Part shown: positions 43,872 to 52,110 of the stretch, one piece after another
Layout: every line of letters starts with the position of its first letter
How positions within the stretch are numbered: the stretch's first letter is position 1
Position numbers and translations under genes: made by a program
Notes under the pieces: model-generated
What the model was told of the DNA's origin: nothing
What the model saw: the letters and a program-made list of their open reading frames with translations, nothing else
Databases searched by the model: none
Assembly: GCF_000820185.1 (NCBI RefSeq)
Contig: NZ_CDCA01000020.1
Location: 250,011-314,010 of the forward strand
Source: Aeromonas tecta
Lineage (GTDB): Bacteria > Pseudomonadota > Gammaproteobacteria > Enterobacterales > Aeromonadaceae
Direction: 5' to 3'
Length of the DNA: 64,000 nt

Positions 43872-45560
43872 GTGTTAAGCAAAGCGTGGTTTCAGCTGTC
43901 GACGGACATGACCTATGTCTGTCTGCGCATCGCCCCCGGCCTCACCACTCCCGTCACCGAGGCCGATGTCCGGACCCTGCTGCTGGCCTCCAATTGCCGC
44001 CGCTACCAACCGCTGACCGAGGGGATACGGCAGGGAGTCAGTCTGCTCAACGCCCTGCTGACCCAGCCGGATGCCCCCTCCCATGCCCCCGTTCCCATCG
44101 CCCAACGCCAGGATGCCCGGCTGCTGATCCTGGTGGCTGCCGACAAGATGAGTGCCAGCGCCCAGATCACCGCGGACTGGGGCGGCAAGCCCCTGACCCT
44201 GGCGCAGTTACAAGCCGCCGTGGCGGCCAGCGAGATCAAACAGGGAGTGAGTGAGACGAGGCTCGCCGCCGCCATTCAGGCCGCCGGGGCGGCAGCGCCC
44301 GGCACCCAGCTCAAACCCGTCATCGCTCAGGGCAAGGCGGCGGAACACGGGCTGGATACCCGTTTCGAGCGGCTGGTAGACACCGCGGCCGAGCGGATCC
44401 TCAAGCCCCAGGAGCTGGATCACGGCAAGGTCGACATGCGCGACCTCGGCACCCTGCTCACCGTCAAGGCAGGCGCCCAGCTGATGCGGCGCCACCCGGC
44501 CACCCAGGGCATCGACGGCTTCACCGTGACCGGCCAGCCCTTGCCCGCGAAGGCCGGCAAGGAGAGCACCATGACCGCGGGAGAAGGGGCCTGCCTCTCC
44601 CCCGAGGATCCGGATCTGCTGCTGGCGACTCGCCCCGGCCTGCCCTGTCAGGAGCGCGCCGGCATGAAGGTCGACGAGGTGCTGAGCGTCAAGCAGGTAG
44701 ATATCCGCCACGGTCACGTGGAGTTTGAAGGCTCCTTGCTGGTCACCGGGGACGTCATGCCCGGCATGCGGGTCAAGACCAGTGGCGACGTGGTGATCGG
44801 TGGCTTCGTCGAAGGCGGCTATATCGAGTCGGGCGGCACCATCACGGTGCGCAACGGCATCATAGGCCGCAAGCCGGAACAGGGGGAATACCAGTGCCAC
44901 CTGAGCGCTGGGGGCGAGATCCACGCCAGCTATGCCCAGTACGCCAGGCTGGAGGCCGACGGCGACATTCACATCCAGAGCCAGCTCAGCCACTGCTACA
45001 GCCGCAGCGGCCAGGATCTGAAGGTAGGAGACAGCGCCATGCGCAAGGGTCACCTGATCGGCGGCATCAACATCGCCAACCGGCTGATCATGGCCCCGGT
45101 GCTCGGCGCCTCGGCGGCAAACCGGACCAGGCTGCAGATCCTCGGCGGCTACTTCAGCCAGAAGGAGCAGGAGCAGGCCCTGCGCCAGCGCAAGCAGGCG
45201 TGCCGAGAGCAGCTCGACAAGTTGCAGGATCTCATACTGCGGCTATTGCAACTGCCCCACGACAAGCGCAATCCCGAGACCCTGCAGAAGATAAAAGCGA
45301 TCCGCATCCGCCAGCTCGATGAGAGCAAGTCCCTCGACGAGCAGCTGGTGGCGGCCCAGGCCGAGCTACAGGCGCTGATGGCGAACATGGACATCATTGC
45401 CACCCAGCGGTTGTTTCCCGGCGTCGAGGTAGAGATGGCCCACTACCACAACCGAGTCGACATCGAGCACGGCCCCATCCATTTTGCCATCCGGGACGAG
45501 CAACTGCAGCTGACCCCTTATCAAGCCCACGGCCAGGCGAAGGGCCAGGGCGCGCACTGA
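43872..45560 (+). CDS. DUF342 (FapA-like) protein
   Basis: 562 residues. N-terminal region VLSKAWFQLSTDMTYVCLRI and TLLLASNCRRYQPLT are followed by the DUF342 barrel-like domain in residues ~240-460: GQPLPAKAGKEST, KVDEVLSVKQVDIRHGHVEF, EGSLLVTGDVMPGMRVKTSG and DVVIGGFVEGGYIESGGTIT (polymer-forming-like beta repeats), then a C-terminal coiled coil (QLDKLQDLILRLLQLPHDKR). In Gram-positives such proteins are called FapA and affect flagella; the role here is unknown. GTG 43872 has GGAGG six bases upstream and gives the family N-terminus. A frame from ATG 43761 would add 37 unlike residues. Confidence 0.85.
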   Translation: MLSKAWFQLSTDMTYVCLRIAPGLTTPVTEADVRTLLLASNCRRYQPLTEGIRQGVSLLNALLTQPDAPSHAPVPIAQRQDARLLILVAADKMSASAQITADWGGKPLTLAQLQAAVAASEIKQGVSETRLAAAIQAAGAAAPGTQLKPVIAQGKAAEHGLDTRFERLVDTAAERILKPQELDHGKVDMRDLGTLLTVKAGAQLMRRHPATQGIDGFTVTGQPLPAKAGKESTMTAGEGACLSPEDPDLLLATRPGLPCQERAGMKVDEVLSVKQVDIRHGHVEFEGSLLVTGDVMPGMRVKTSGDVVIGGFVEGGYIESGGTITVRNGIIGRKPEQGEYQCHLSAGGEIHASYAQYARLEADGDIHIQSQLSHCYSRSGQDLKVGDSAMRKGHLIGGINIANRLIMAPVLGASAANRTRLQILGGYFSQKEQEQALRQRKQACREQLDKLQDLILRLLQLPHDKRNPETLQKIKAIRIRQLDESKSLDEQLVAAQAELQALMANMDIIATQRLFPGVEVEMAHYHNRVDIEHGPIHFAIRDEQLQLTPYQAHGQAKGQGAH

Positions 45561-45642
45561 CGCGTGATCCCGGCGGCGATTTTCGCTACACTCGGCCTCC
45601 CCTTGGCCCCATAGGGCGGGCCAGCCAGAGTCAGGTAGTGAG

Positions 45643-46455
45643 ATGATGTACAAGCTGATTGCATTGGATATGGATGGCACCCTGTTGACCCCGCAAGGCC
45701 AGATCACCCCGCGTACCCACGCCGCTATTTCGGCCGCCCGCGCCAAGGGAGTCACCGTGGTGTTGACCTCGGGCCGACCACTGGAGGGCATGACCGCCTA
45801 CCTGGCCGAACTCGGCCTCACCGGCCCGGATGACTACGTCATCTGCTACAACGGCGCCCTGGTGCAGCGCGTGGCGGATCAGCACATCATCCGCAGCCAG
45901 CTGCTGACCGGCCGCGATGCCAGCGCCATCGCCCACCTGGCCGACGAGCTGGGGGTGAACGTACACGGCTTCTCCGTGCGCCAGGGCCTCATCAGCCCCA
46001 AGGTCAGCCGCTATACCGAGCACGAATCCGAGCTGGTAGACATGCCCATCAACCTGGTGGACTTCGCCACCCTGCCAAGCGACGAGCGGATCATGAAGGT
46101 GATGATGATCGATGAGGAGCCCCTGCTCTCCCGCACCATCGCCCAGTTGCCCGCCGAGCTTTATGAGCGCTATACCGTAGTGCGCAGCTCCCCCTATTTC
46201 CTCGAATTCATGAACAAGCTGAGCAACAAGGGCACCGGCGTCGCCGCCTTGGCCGAGCACCTTGGCATCACCGCAGATGAGGTGATCGCCGTGGGGGATG
46301 CTGGTAACGATCGTCACATGATCGAATACGCCGGACTCGGGGTCGCCATGGGCAACGCCACCGACGAGATCAAGCAGCTGGCGCAGCACACCACCAGTCG
46401 CAACGACGACGAGGGTGTGGCCAGGGTGATCGAGCAGTTCGTGCTCAATGCCTGA
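45643..46455 (+). CDS. yidA: HAD-type sugar phosphatase YidA
   Basis: 270 residues, Cof-type HAD. Motif I LIALDMDGTLLTPQG, motif II VVLTSGRPLEGM, motif III Lys in IMKVMMIDEEPLLSRTIAQL, motif IV GVAALAEHLGITADEVIAVGD with DAGNDRHMIEYAGLGVAMGN. It is close to E. coli YidA over the length (CYNGALVQ, ESELVDMPINLVDFA). It removes phosphate from sugar phosphates. Two in-frame ATGs (45643, 45646) are equally likely starts; AGGT is upstream. Confidence 0.92.
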   Translation: MMYKLIALDMDGTLLTPQGQITPRTHAAISAARAKGVTVVLTSGRPLEGMTAYLAELGLTGPDDYVICYNGALVQRVADQHIIRSQLLTGRDASAIAHLADELGVNVHGFSVRQGLISPKVSRYTEHESELVDMPINLVDFATLPSDERIMKVMMIDEEPLLSRTIAQLPAELYERYTVVRSSPYFLEFMNKLSNKGTGVAALAEHLGITADEVIAVGDAGNDRHMIEYAGLGVAMGNATDEIKQLAQHTTSRNDDEGVARVIEQFVLNA

Positions 46456-46460
46456 TCCCC

Positions 46461-46490
46461 GCGGGGCACCTCAGGGTGCCCCGCATGTTT
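46461..46490 (+). terminator. Terminator after yidA
   Basis: GCGGGGCACC-TCAG-GGTGCCCCGC perfect 10-bp stem followed by ATGTTT. Weak T tract. Confidence 0.65.
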
Positions 46491-46823
46491 CACCACAGAA
46501 TCTGCATGTTTAATATATCCACCACGATTCCCCGCCCAATCTGCCCCTCTCCCTGCTCAGGCCCCTGATACTGGGACTCAAGCTAGCTCAGCCACCATCA
46601 AAATTAACATAAACGCATCATTTCGTTTGACATATTGAACGGCCTTGGCAGACTGGGATCAGGATCCAGGCTGTCACTGCCCCGGCTGACCGACGATTCT
46701 GGTACTGCGGCGTGACCCGGATCCCATGACCATGCCTTGAGGCATGCCCTTGCTGCTCAGCCGCGGCAAGGGCCTTCCCAAGGCGCAGGATGAGACACCA
46801 GACAAGGATAGCCAAGGTGACCT
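46491..46823. other. Intergenic region, no gene seen
   Basis: 333 bp. A TTGACA (46627-46632) could be a -35 for the downstream hydrolase, but the expected -10 position is poor. A short repeat of TTGAGGCATGCCC type near 46735 is not a strong hairpin. Nothing else could be supported. Confidence 0.4.
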
Positions 46824-47588
46824 ATGCCAAGTACCCATACCAAACCCGTCGTGCTGATGACCATGGGGGCCCAGCCCCGTAACGGCCATCCCTACCAGGT
46901 CATGACCCACAAATACATCACCCCCCTGGTGGAGATCAGCGGCTGCGTGCCCTTGCTGGTGCCGACCTGCTGCGGCGCCGAGGATCTGGAGCAATATCTG
47001 GACCTGGCCGATGGCGTCTACCTGAGCGGCGCCGGATCCAACATAGATCCCGCCCTCTACGGCCAGGAGAACCTGACCCCGGAGAAGACCCAGGACAGAG
47101 ACAGGGACTTGTTCGATATCCCACTGGTGCGCGCCGCCATCGACAGGGGGCTGCCGCTGCTCGGCATCTGCCGCGGCATGCAGGAGATCAACGTGGCCCT
47201 CGGCGGCGACATTCATCAGAAGGTCTATAACGAACCCGGCTATGCGGATCACAGAGAGGATGCGGACGATCCGGTGGAAGATCAGTATGGTCACAGCCAT
47301 CAGGTCAGCCTGGTGCCCGGCAGCTGGTTTGCCGAGCTGATGGGGCAGGAGCAGATCCCGGTCAACTCCTTGCACGGTCAGGGGATCAAGACGCTGGCCA
47401 AGGGGTTGGCACCACTGGCCTATGCCGAAGATGGTTTGATCGAGGCCATTTATGCCCCCGAGCTGCCCCAGTTCACCCTGGCGGTACAGTGGCATCCGGA
47501 GTGGAAGGCGAGCGAAAACCCCCACTCCATCAAGCTGTTCGAAGCCTTCGGTGCCGCCTGTCGCGAGCGCCGCATGCAGGCGAGCTAG
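46824..47588 (+). CDS. Class-I amidotransferase-type hydrolase (PuuD-like)
   Basis: 254 residues. The catalytic triad is in LLGICRGMQEINVALGGDIH (Cys), AVQWHPEWKASENPH (His-Glu), the peptidase C26 layout of PuuD gamma-glutamyl-GABA hydrolase. DGVYLSGAGSNIDPALYG and TQDRDRDLFDIPLVRAAIDR precede the elbow. The substrate is probably a gamma-glutamyl compound; no other puu gene is near. ATG 46824 with AAGGTGA upstream. The last four bases overlap the stop of the convergent 47.6-kb gene. Confidence 0.87.
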   Translation: MPSTHTKPVVLMTMGAQPRNGHPYQVMTHKYITPLVEISGCVPLLVPTCCGAEDLEQYLDLADGVYLSGAGSNIDPALYGQENLTPEKTQDRDRDLFDIPLVRAAIDRGLPLLGICRGMQEINVALGGDIHQKVYNEPGYADHREDADDPVEDQYGHSHQVSLVPGSWFAELMGQEQIPVNSLHGQGIKTLAKGLAPLAYAEDGLIEAIYAPELPQFTLAVQWHPEWKASENPHSIKLFEAFGAACRERRMQAS

Positions 47589-47998
47589 TCGCCCAAGCCC
47601 TTACCCTTCAGTTTGGGCAGCGCCCCGCGCTCGGGGCGCAAGGTCCGGCAGACATCCATCCCCTTGAGGCCCCGCTGGACGTGATCCGGGGTCTCGCCAA
47701 GCACCATGCCATTGCCGCGATACAACTTGGCATCCTCCAGCTCGAACAGCTCACCACCGATCAACAGTTGCTTGCGATCATTGACCACCTTGCCCCGTTT
47801 CAGGGGCAGGGTCATGTCCACTAGGATCTCGCCGGTGGCGCAGCCCTCACGCCAGCGCGCCTCATCCGAGAAGGGAGAGATTGCGATCTCGCGCCAGGAT
47901 CCGTCCCGAAACTCCATCCGATAGCTGTCGCTCAGCAGATCGCAGCCCGTCAGGGCGATGGGGATAATCAACCAGATGATTTTCTTCAATAAACGCAA
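47585..47998 (-). CDS. Small lipoprotein of unknown function
   Basis: 137 residues. The N-terminus RLLKKIIWLIIPIALTGCDL is a lipoprotein signal with lipobox ALTGC. The body is mixed alpha/beta (YRMEFRDGSWREIAISPFSD, CATGEILVDMTLPLKRGKVV, DRKQLLIGGELFELEDAKLY) with two further Cys. Not recognised. Start TTG 47998 was chosen because AAGGGAG lies eight bases upstream and it gives a clean signal; a longer frame to 48028 also starts at TTG and has no ribosome site. Convergent and 4 bp overlapping with the hydrolase gene. Confidence 0.65.
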   Translation of the reverse strand: MRLLKKIIWLIIPIALTGCDLLSDSYRMEFRDGSWREIAISPFSDEARWREGCATGEILVDMTLPLKRGKVVNDRKQLLIGGELFELEDAKLYRGNGMVLGETPDHVQRGLKGMDVCRTLRPERGALPKLKGKGLGD

Positions 47999-48170
47999 AC
48001 CTTGCACTCCCTTGTCAGCCCGGGCCAAGGATAAAGAAAATCCCCTTTCATCGCATCTGTTTACCCAGCTTCTACTTAGCCGACCCAGGGCGGCGAACAG
48101 AGGATGGCGAGAGCCGGTGCCGATGCCGATGCGCTAGCATGGGCACCTCCCCCTTTTGCGAGACCACATT

Positions 48171-48569
48171 ATGTTACTGATGGCCATGGCCCTCGGCGCC
48201 AGCCTGCAATTTGACTGCCCGCCCCAGATAGAGAGCAGGCAGCAACTGCTGAGCACAGCCGCAGGTTGGCAGGGAGTGAGTCGGGACTTGCATGGTCAGC
48301 CGAGCGAGCGCCTGAGCCACAGACTCGACAATCTCGCCCTGTTCGATGGGGATCCCGCCGAGCTGGCGCAGCTCAAACCGGACAACGGTGACAGCAGCGA
48401 GACCCACTACTGGAGCCTGGACGGAGGCAATGTCCGCCCCTTCTACCTGGTTTGTCACTATCAAGACAGCGCCATCACACTGCAACAGGCGCTGCCCTCA
48501 GGCATCAGCTATTGCCGAGTCAATGAGGCCAGCCCCCATGAGTTGATCGGACTGATCTGCCGCAAATAA
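48171..48569 (+). CDS. Secreted hypothetical protein (STY0301-like)
   Basis: 132 residues. A short signal-like start (MLLMAMALGASLQFDCPPQI) leads to a mature part with Cys near residue 16, Cys at 98 and 117 and a terminal Cys, consistent with two disulfides. The pattern C-P-x-x-I then W-x-G-V with FYLVCHYQDSAITLQQALP and SGISYCRVNEASPHEL looks like the STY0301 family, from memory only. Function unknown. ATG 48171 was taken; a TTG five codons earlier is less likely. It is convergent with yigB, whose stop is 17 bp away. Confidence 0.6.
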   Translation: MLLMAMALGASLQFDCPPQIESRQQLLSTAAGWQGVSRDLHGQPSERLSHRLDNLALFDGDPAELAQLKPDNGDSSETHYWSLDGGNVRPFYLVCHYQDSAITLQQALPSGISYCRVNEASPHELIGLICRK

Positions 48570-48585
48570 CGCAGCAGCAGCGCCC

Positions 48586-49296
48586 TCAGAGCAGCAGTTC
48601 GGCCAGCTCGCTTAAGCTGTACAGCTCCACATCCGGCAGCTGCTGCAAGGATGACCAGGGCGCCCCATGCTCGTTGAGCCAGGCGGCCCGAAAACCGTGC
48701 AGCCTGGCCCCCAGCACATCGCTCTCTGGGTGATCTCCCACGTGCAGTATTTGGTTGGCGGGTAGCTTGAGGGCAGCCTGCGTCTGCAGGAACATGTCCG
48801 GGGCCGGCTTCATCCTAGCCCCCGCTCCGGCCTTGCAGACCAGGGTGAAATAGTCGCTCAACCCGGCCTGTACCAGATCCAGGTTGCCGTTGGTGATCAC
48901 CACCAGCGGGTAGCGCGCGGCGAGGCGTGCCAGCAGGGCATGGGTCGCCGTGCTCACCTCGATGTTTGAACGCTCGGCCAGGAAGGCGGCAAACACCCGC
49001 TCGGCCTCGTGTTCGGCCTGCACCATCGCCATCCCCCCCTGCACCAGGGCCTCGCGGATGCCATATTGGCGCGCCAGGCTGACGTCGTGGCGCAGTTCAG
49101 GATGTGCAAGCAGCAGGTCGCGTTTGAGGGCAAGCCAGCGCGGTTTGTCCAGCATAGCGGTGGCCAGAAATTCGCTGCGCAGATGGCTCAGCATCCACTG
49201 CTCGGCGCGCGCAATGGCGGGGCCGTTGTCATAGAGGGTGTCGTCGAGATCGAACGAGATGGCGGCCACCGGCTGCCAACGACGATAAAACTGCAT
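48586..49296 (-). CDS. yigB: HAD phosphatase YigB (riboflavin pathway)
   Basis: 236 residues. HAD motif I AAISFDLDDTLYDNGPAI, motif II VVITNGNLDLVQAG, motif III/IV KPAPDMFLQTQAAL and LHVGDHPESDVLGARLHGFR. It matches E. coli YigB (MRFYRP..FDLDDTLYDN), which dephosphorylates 5-amino-6-(5-phosphoribitylamino)uracil. It is last in lptM-lysA-dapF-DUF484-xerC-yigB. ATG 49296 with GAGAGG upstream. Its first codons (MQFYRRWQP) recur in variant form (MPLYRCRLL) right after xerC, see the scar at 49334-49432. Confidence 0.9.
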   Translation of the reverse strand: MQFYRRWQPVAAISFDLDDTLYDNGPAIARAEQWMLSHLRSEFLATAMLDKPRWLALKRDLLLAHPELRHDVSLARQYGIREALVQGGMAMVQAEHEAERVFAAFLAERSNIEVSTATHALLARLAARYPLVVITNGNLDLVQAGLSDYFTLVCKAGAGARMKPAPDMFLQTQAALKLPANQILHVGDHPESDVLGARLHGFRAAWLNEHGAPWSSLQQLPDVELYSLSELAELLL

Positions 49297-49333
49297 TGTC
49301 TCTCCTCTCGCTTATATCAGGCGCGGGCCCGCT

Positions 49334-49432
49334 TCACTCATCTTCTGGGGTGGCGGGATCTCGCTTGGCCCTGGCGAATTGGACGCTGTCATACCCATTG
49401 CCAGATAGCAGCCTGCAACGATAAAGGGGCAT
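49334..49432 (-). pseudogene. Junction scar: yigB 5' stub fused to a second xerC 3' end
   Basis: The xerC stop overlaps an ATG (TGATG) that reads MPLYRCRLL, resembling the YigB start MQFYRRWQP (both have TTTATCGT). Within about nine codons the sequence switches to a diverged copy of the xerC end: YDSVQFARAKRDPATPEDE then TGA (49336-49334), against [18 protein letters not shown] in the real gene. Synonymous differences include AGT/AGC, AGA/AGG, GCA/GCC, CGG/CGA and GAG/GAA. The intact yigB follows 37 bp later. Confidence 0.8.
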
Positions 49433-50412
49433 CACGCATCCTCTGGATCTGTGGTATCCCGCTTTGCTCTGGGGTGGGCACTGTCATAGACCTTGGCCAG
49501 ATGCTGGAAATCCAGGTGGGTATAGATCTGGGTGGTGGAGAGATCCGCGTGGCCCAGCAGCTCCTGCACCGCCCGCAGATCGCCGGAACTCTCCAGCATG
49601 TGGGTGGCGAAGCTGTGGCGCAGCTTGTGGGGATGCACGTGGGCATTGAGCGCCTGCTTGTTGCCCCAGCCATCGAGCCGCTCCTGCACGGATCGGGCCG
49701 ACAACCGCTGCTTGCGTTTGGAAACGAACAGCGCTAGCGCCTCATCCCCCGCCAGCAGGGGTCTCACTTTAAGCCACTTTTGCAGCCACTCCACCGCCAT
49801 CCGCCCCATGGGCAGCACCCGCTCCCGGGAGCCCTTGCCGGTCACCTTGAGCTGCCGCTCGTCGAGCTTGATGTCCGTGAGGTTGAGCCCCACCAGCTCG
49901 GCCAGACGAAGGCCGGAGGAGTACATCAGCTCCATGATGGCGCGATCCCGCACCGCCAGCGGATCCTGCTCATCGGTGATGTTGAGCAGCTGATACATCT
50001 CGTCCACGTCGAGGTTCTTGGGCAGGGGTCGCCCCTGTTTGGGGGTCACTATGCCACGGGCCGGGTTGGCCACCAGCCGCCCCTGGCGCACCTGCCAGTC
50101 GCAGAAACTGCGCAGGGCCGAGACCTTGGTGGCCAGCGATCGAGGGGCAAGCCCCGCCTTGTGCATCCGGGTCACCAGGCTGCGTACCTGAGTCGCCTCG
50201 AGCCTGGCCCAGTCGCGCAAGCCGAGGCGCACCAGCTCGGCGGCCATGGCCTGCAGGTGCGCCTCGTAGTTGCTGCGGGTGTGCGGGCTGAGTTGGCGCT
50301 CGACGCGCAGGTATTCGATAAAGGCCGTCAACTCGTCAGCCAGCGCGGCCGGCAGGGGTTCGGCGGCAGGCGGCTGCGCCTTGGTGGGTGATCTGGCTGG
50401 CGCCTTAGCCAC
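49432..50412 (-). CDS. xerC: Tyrosine recombinase XerC
   Basis: 326 residues. With XerD it resolves chromosome dimers at dif. Catalytic residues are visible: Arg in [12 protein letters not shown], Lys in [12 protein letters not shown], His-x-x-Arg in [13 protein letters not shown], second His in [17 protein letters not shown] and the Tyr nucleophile in [13 protein letters not shown]. The N-terminal core-binding domain ([20 protein letters not shown]) is preceded by ~25 Ala/Pro/Lys-rich residues, longer than E. coli XerC (298). Start GTG 50412 overlaps the DUF484 stop by 8 bp. Its 3' end is duplicated downstream (49334-49405). Confidence 0.94.
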   Translation of the reverse strand: MAKAPARSPTKAQPPAAEPLPAALADELTAFIEYLRVERQLSPHTRSNYEAHLQAMAAELVRLGLRDWARLEATQVRSLVTRMHKAGLAPRSLATKVSALRSFCDWQVRQGRLVANPARGIVTPKQGRPLPKNLDVDEMYQLLNITDEQDPLAVRDRAIMELMYSSGLRLAELVGLNLTDIKLDERQLKVTGKGSRERVLPMGRMAVEWLQKWLKVRPLLAGDEALALFVSKRKQRLSARSVQERLDGWGNKQALNAHVHPHKLRHSFATHMLESSGDLRAVQELLGHADLSTTQIYTHLDFQHLAKVYDSAHPRAKRDTTDPEDA

Positions 50413-51085
50413 GGGCCAGCTCGGGCAGACGCAGTTGCAGCAGACGGCCGAGCTGACCCAGCAGCAGGGTGTCGTTGTGAGGGGCGAAGTGACTGGGATC
50501 CGAGCTGGCGAAGGCCAGCACGCCGAGATCGCCGAGTCGCATCAGGGCCACGGAGTTGACCAGCACATCATTGCCAAACAGCGCCTGTTTCTCGCTCTGG
50601 TTGAGCCGGCCGAAGTAGTAATCCGTCCCCGGCAGACGCTGACCCAGCAGTTGATCGAGTTGTTTGCCGTCCGCGAGGAAACGCTGCTCCGGACCGCTGA
50701 GCTGAAATTTCTTTGGATTGAGCCAGAGCCGCAGCTCGGTCAGTCGCAGCCGCTGCACGAAGGCCTTGCCCATGGCCACGCTCAGCTCGAACAGCGTCTG
50801 GCAGCCGTAGATCTCGCCATAGAGATCGGCGTAGACCCGGAAGATCCGCTCATTCTCGCTGGCGATCCCCATCAGTTCGGTGATCTCCTGCTCCAGCTGC
50901 TCGATGCGCTCGCGCTGCCGATCCATCTGCCGCTCCACCAGGGAAACTGAACCCTTGCGCTCATGGGGAATGCGGATCCGGTCCAGCATGGCCGCGTGGC
51001 GCTGGAAAAACTCGGGATAACGGGCCAGGTACTCCAGCACAGTGGCTTCGTCCACCAGTTGCTCCTGCCGTTTGAGTTCGCTCAT
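50405..51085 (-). CDS. DUF484 family protein
   Basis: 226 residues. A GAF-like family always found between dapF and xerC in gammaproteobacteria. [40 protein letters not shown] (coiled coil) and [20 protein letters not shown] show the conserved pattern. Biochemical function unknown. ATG 51085. It overlaps xerC by 8 bp. Between dapF and this gene are 79 bp containing a short hairpin with T tract (AGGGC..GCCCTTTTT, 51102-51120 on the minus strand), perhaps a weak attenuator. Confidence 0.85.
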   Translation of the reverse strand: MSELKRQEQLVDEATVLEYLARYPEFFQRHAAMLDRIRIPHERKGSVSLVERQMDRQRERIEQLEQEITELMGIASENERIFRVYADLYGEIYGCQTLFELSVAMGKAFVQRLRLTELRLWLNPKKFQLSGPEQRFLADGKQLDQLLGQRLPGTDYYFGRLNQSEKQALFGNDVLVNSVALMRLGDLGVLAFASSDPSHFAPHNDTLLLGQLGRLLQLRLPELARG

Positions 51086-51164
51086 AACTTGGTTGGTCCA
51101 TCATAGAAAAAGGGCACAGGGCCCTGACATTATCGTTGTGCAGAGGGGGCAAGGCCCCCAATAC

Positions 51165-51995
51165 TTATAGCTCTATCTGGCCATCGAACACGTGCTCGGC
51201 GGGTCCTGTCATGTAGACCGGCTGGCCCGGCCCCTTCCAGGCGATGGTCAGCGTGCCACCCGGCAGGCTGACGGTAACCCGCTCCTTGAGCTTGCCCTGG
51301 CTGATGCCGATCACCGCCGCCGCGCAGGCGCCGGTGCCGCAGGCCAGGGTCTCGCCCACCCCGCGCTCGAACACCCTCAGACGGATTTCGGTGGCGTTGA
51401 CCATCTCCATGAAGCCGACGTTGACCCGCTCCGGGAAACGCTCGTGTCGCTCCAGGATGGGCCCCAGGGTCAATACAGGGGCATCGTCCACCGAGGGTAC
51501 CTCGATGACGCAGTGTGGGTTGCCCATGGAGACGACGCCACACATCACAGTGTGTTCCTGCGCCCGCAGCAGATAGGTTTTCTCCGCCTTCTGGGCCCGA
51601 AATGGCACCTTGCCCGGTTCAAACTGGGGCACCCCCATGTTGACCGTCACCTGGTTTTCACCCTCAAGCTGCAGGGTGATGCGGCCACGGGCCGTGCTGA
51701 CCGAGATGCGATCCCGGTTGACCAGTCCCTTCAGCCGCACGAAACGGGCGAAACAGCGCGCGCCGTTGCCACACTGCTCCACCTCGCTGCCGTCGGCATT
51801 GAAGATGCGATAGTGAAAGTCGAGTTCGGGATCATAGGGTGGTTCCACCAGCAGCAGCTGATCGAAGCCGATGCCAAAGTGGCGATCCGCCAGCTTCTTG
51901 ATGACATCATTGCTGAAGAACACCTTCTGGGTGACACCGTCCACCACCATGAAGTCATTGCCCAGCCCATGCATCTTGGAAAAATCTATCAACAT
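51165..51995 (-). CDS. dapF: Diaminopimelate epimerase DapF
   Basis: 276 residues. Interconverts LL- and meso-diaminopimelate for lysine and peptidoglycan. The two catalytic Cys are in [15 protein letters not shown] and [16 protein letters not shown]; the start [19 protein letters not shown] is the family signature. ATG 51995. It is preceded by a stub with a different dapF start (MLEFSR) and by a second lysA 3' end, see the scar at 51996-52103. Confidence 0.95.
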   Translation of the reverse strand: MLIDFSKMHGLGNDFMVVDGVTQKVFFSNDVIKKLADRHFGIGFDQLLLVEPPYDPELDFHYRIFNADGSEVEQCGNGARCFARFVRLKGLVNRDRISVSTARGRITLQLEGENQVTVNMGVPQFEPGKVPFRAQKAEKTYLLRAQEHTVMCGVVSMGNPHCVIEVPSVDDAPVLTLGPILERHERFPERVNVGFMEMVNATEIRLRVFERGVGETLACGTGACAAAVIGISQGKLKERVTVSLPGGTLTIAWKGPGQPVYMTGPAEHVFDGQIEL

Positions 51996-52103
51996 CCTGC
52001 GTTCCTGTACCCTTTGGGCAGTAAATGCTCACCACACCGGCGATAGGTCAACGGCTCACGCTCTCGACTCACTGGCGGAACGTCTGGAAAACTCCAACAT
52101 CAT
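51989..52103 (-). pseudogene. Junction scar: dapF 5' stub plus a second lysA 3' end
   Basis: After the lysA stop (52113-52111) comes ATG-ATG reading MMLEFSR, close to the common DapF start MLEFSK, against MLIDFSK in the intact gene. Then follows a diverged lysA end in another frame: [17 protein letters not shown] (52066-52017), against REREPLESLWQGEHLLP in LysA. It lacks a stop there and runs on to TGA 51991-51989, which overlaps the intact dapF start (ATGTTGA). CGG/CGA, CTG/TTG, GGC/GGT and CTA/TTA are synonymous differences. Confidence 0.8.
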
Positions 52104-52110
52104 CCGGCTC

